Part shown: positions 5,544 through 5,556 of the stretch, piece by piece
Numbering within the stretch: position 1 is the stretch's first letter
Layout of the letters: every line of letters starts with the position of its first letter
Assembly: GCA_017853455.1 (NCBI GenBank)
Contig: JAFMJM010000170.1
Location: forward strand, 1 to 5,556
DNA length: 5,556 bases
Source of the DNA: Acidimicrobiia bacterium
GTDB lineage: Bacteria; Actinomycetota; Acidimicrobiia; IMCC26256; PALSA-555
Direction of reading: 5' to 3'
Translations under genes and position numbers: made by a program
Notes under the pieces: generated by a model
Seen by the model: the letters and a program-made list of their open reading frames with translations, nothing else
The model's database searches: none
Told to the model about the DNA's origin: nothing

Positions 5544-5556
5544 CCATGGGCCCCGC

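Noticed and set aside
1..5556. CRISPR array, tRNA/rRNA, insertion sequence, integrase or toxin-antitoxin pair
   Set aside because: No tandem repeats with spacers, cloverleaf-like segments, transposase motifs or terminal repeats were seen. The window is almost fully accounted for by the transporter genes.

Overview
The window is high-GC DNA. Codon third positions are strongly G/C and both GTG and TTG serve as start codons. This fits an actinomycete-type (Actinomycetota) chromosome. The Thr/Ala-rich tail of the binding protein and the permease-ATPase fusion hint at an uncultured Acidimicrobiia-like lineage, but that placement is only an impression. Every gene I can support lies on the minus strand, so the window is best read from right to left.

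From right to left, a promoter-like block (about 5487-5556) leads into livH (5486-4317, membrane permease). Next comes one long gene encoding LivM permease and LivG ATPase as a single fused chain (4287-2323), then livF (2320-1577, second ATPase). These three are tightly packed, with gaps of 29 and 2 nt, and form one translational block. A 162-nt intergenic region (1415-1576) follows, with its own promoter-like element, an interrupted palindrome and a longer inverted repeat. It precedes the gene for the secreted substrate-binding protein (1414-197). A strong GC-rich hairpin (130-168) closes the operon. At the left edge the first 27 codons of another gene (83 to <1) are visible. They resemble the N-terminus of the malate/L-lactate dehydrogenase (Ldh_2) family and appear to start on a leaderless transcript.

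Together the genes make a complete hydrophobic-amino-acid (Liv/HAAT-type) ABC importer. The binding protein captures ligand outside the membrane, LivH and LivM form the channel, and LivG and LivF hydrolyse ATP. The true substrate cannot be read from the sequence; branched-chain amino acids are the family default.

The most interesting signal is regulatory. The start of the permease operon and the start of the separately placed binding-protein gene carry nearly the same block on the minus strand (TAAGAATCT, 2-5 nt, ATTACTCG). The TAAGAATCT part sits 57 and 58 nt upstream of the two start codons. This suggests two matched promoters for the two halves of one transporter. I found no CRISPR array, RNA gene, mobile element or clearly new enzymatic system.
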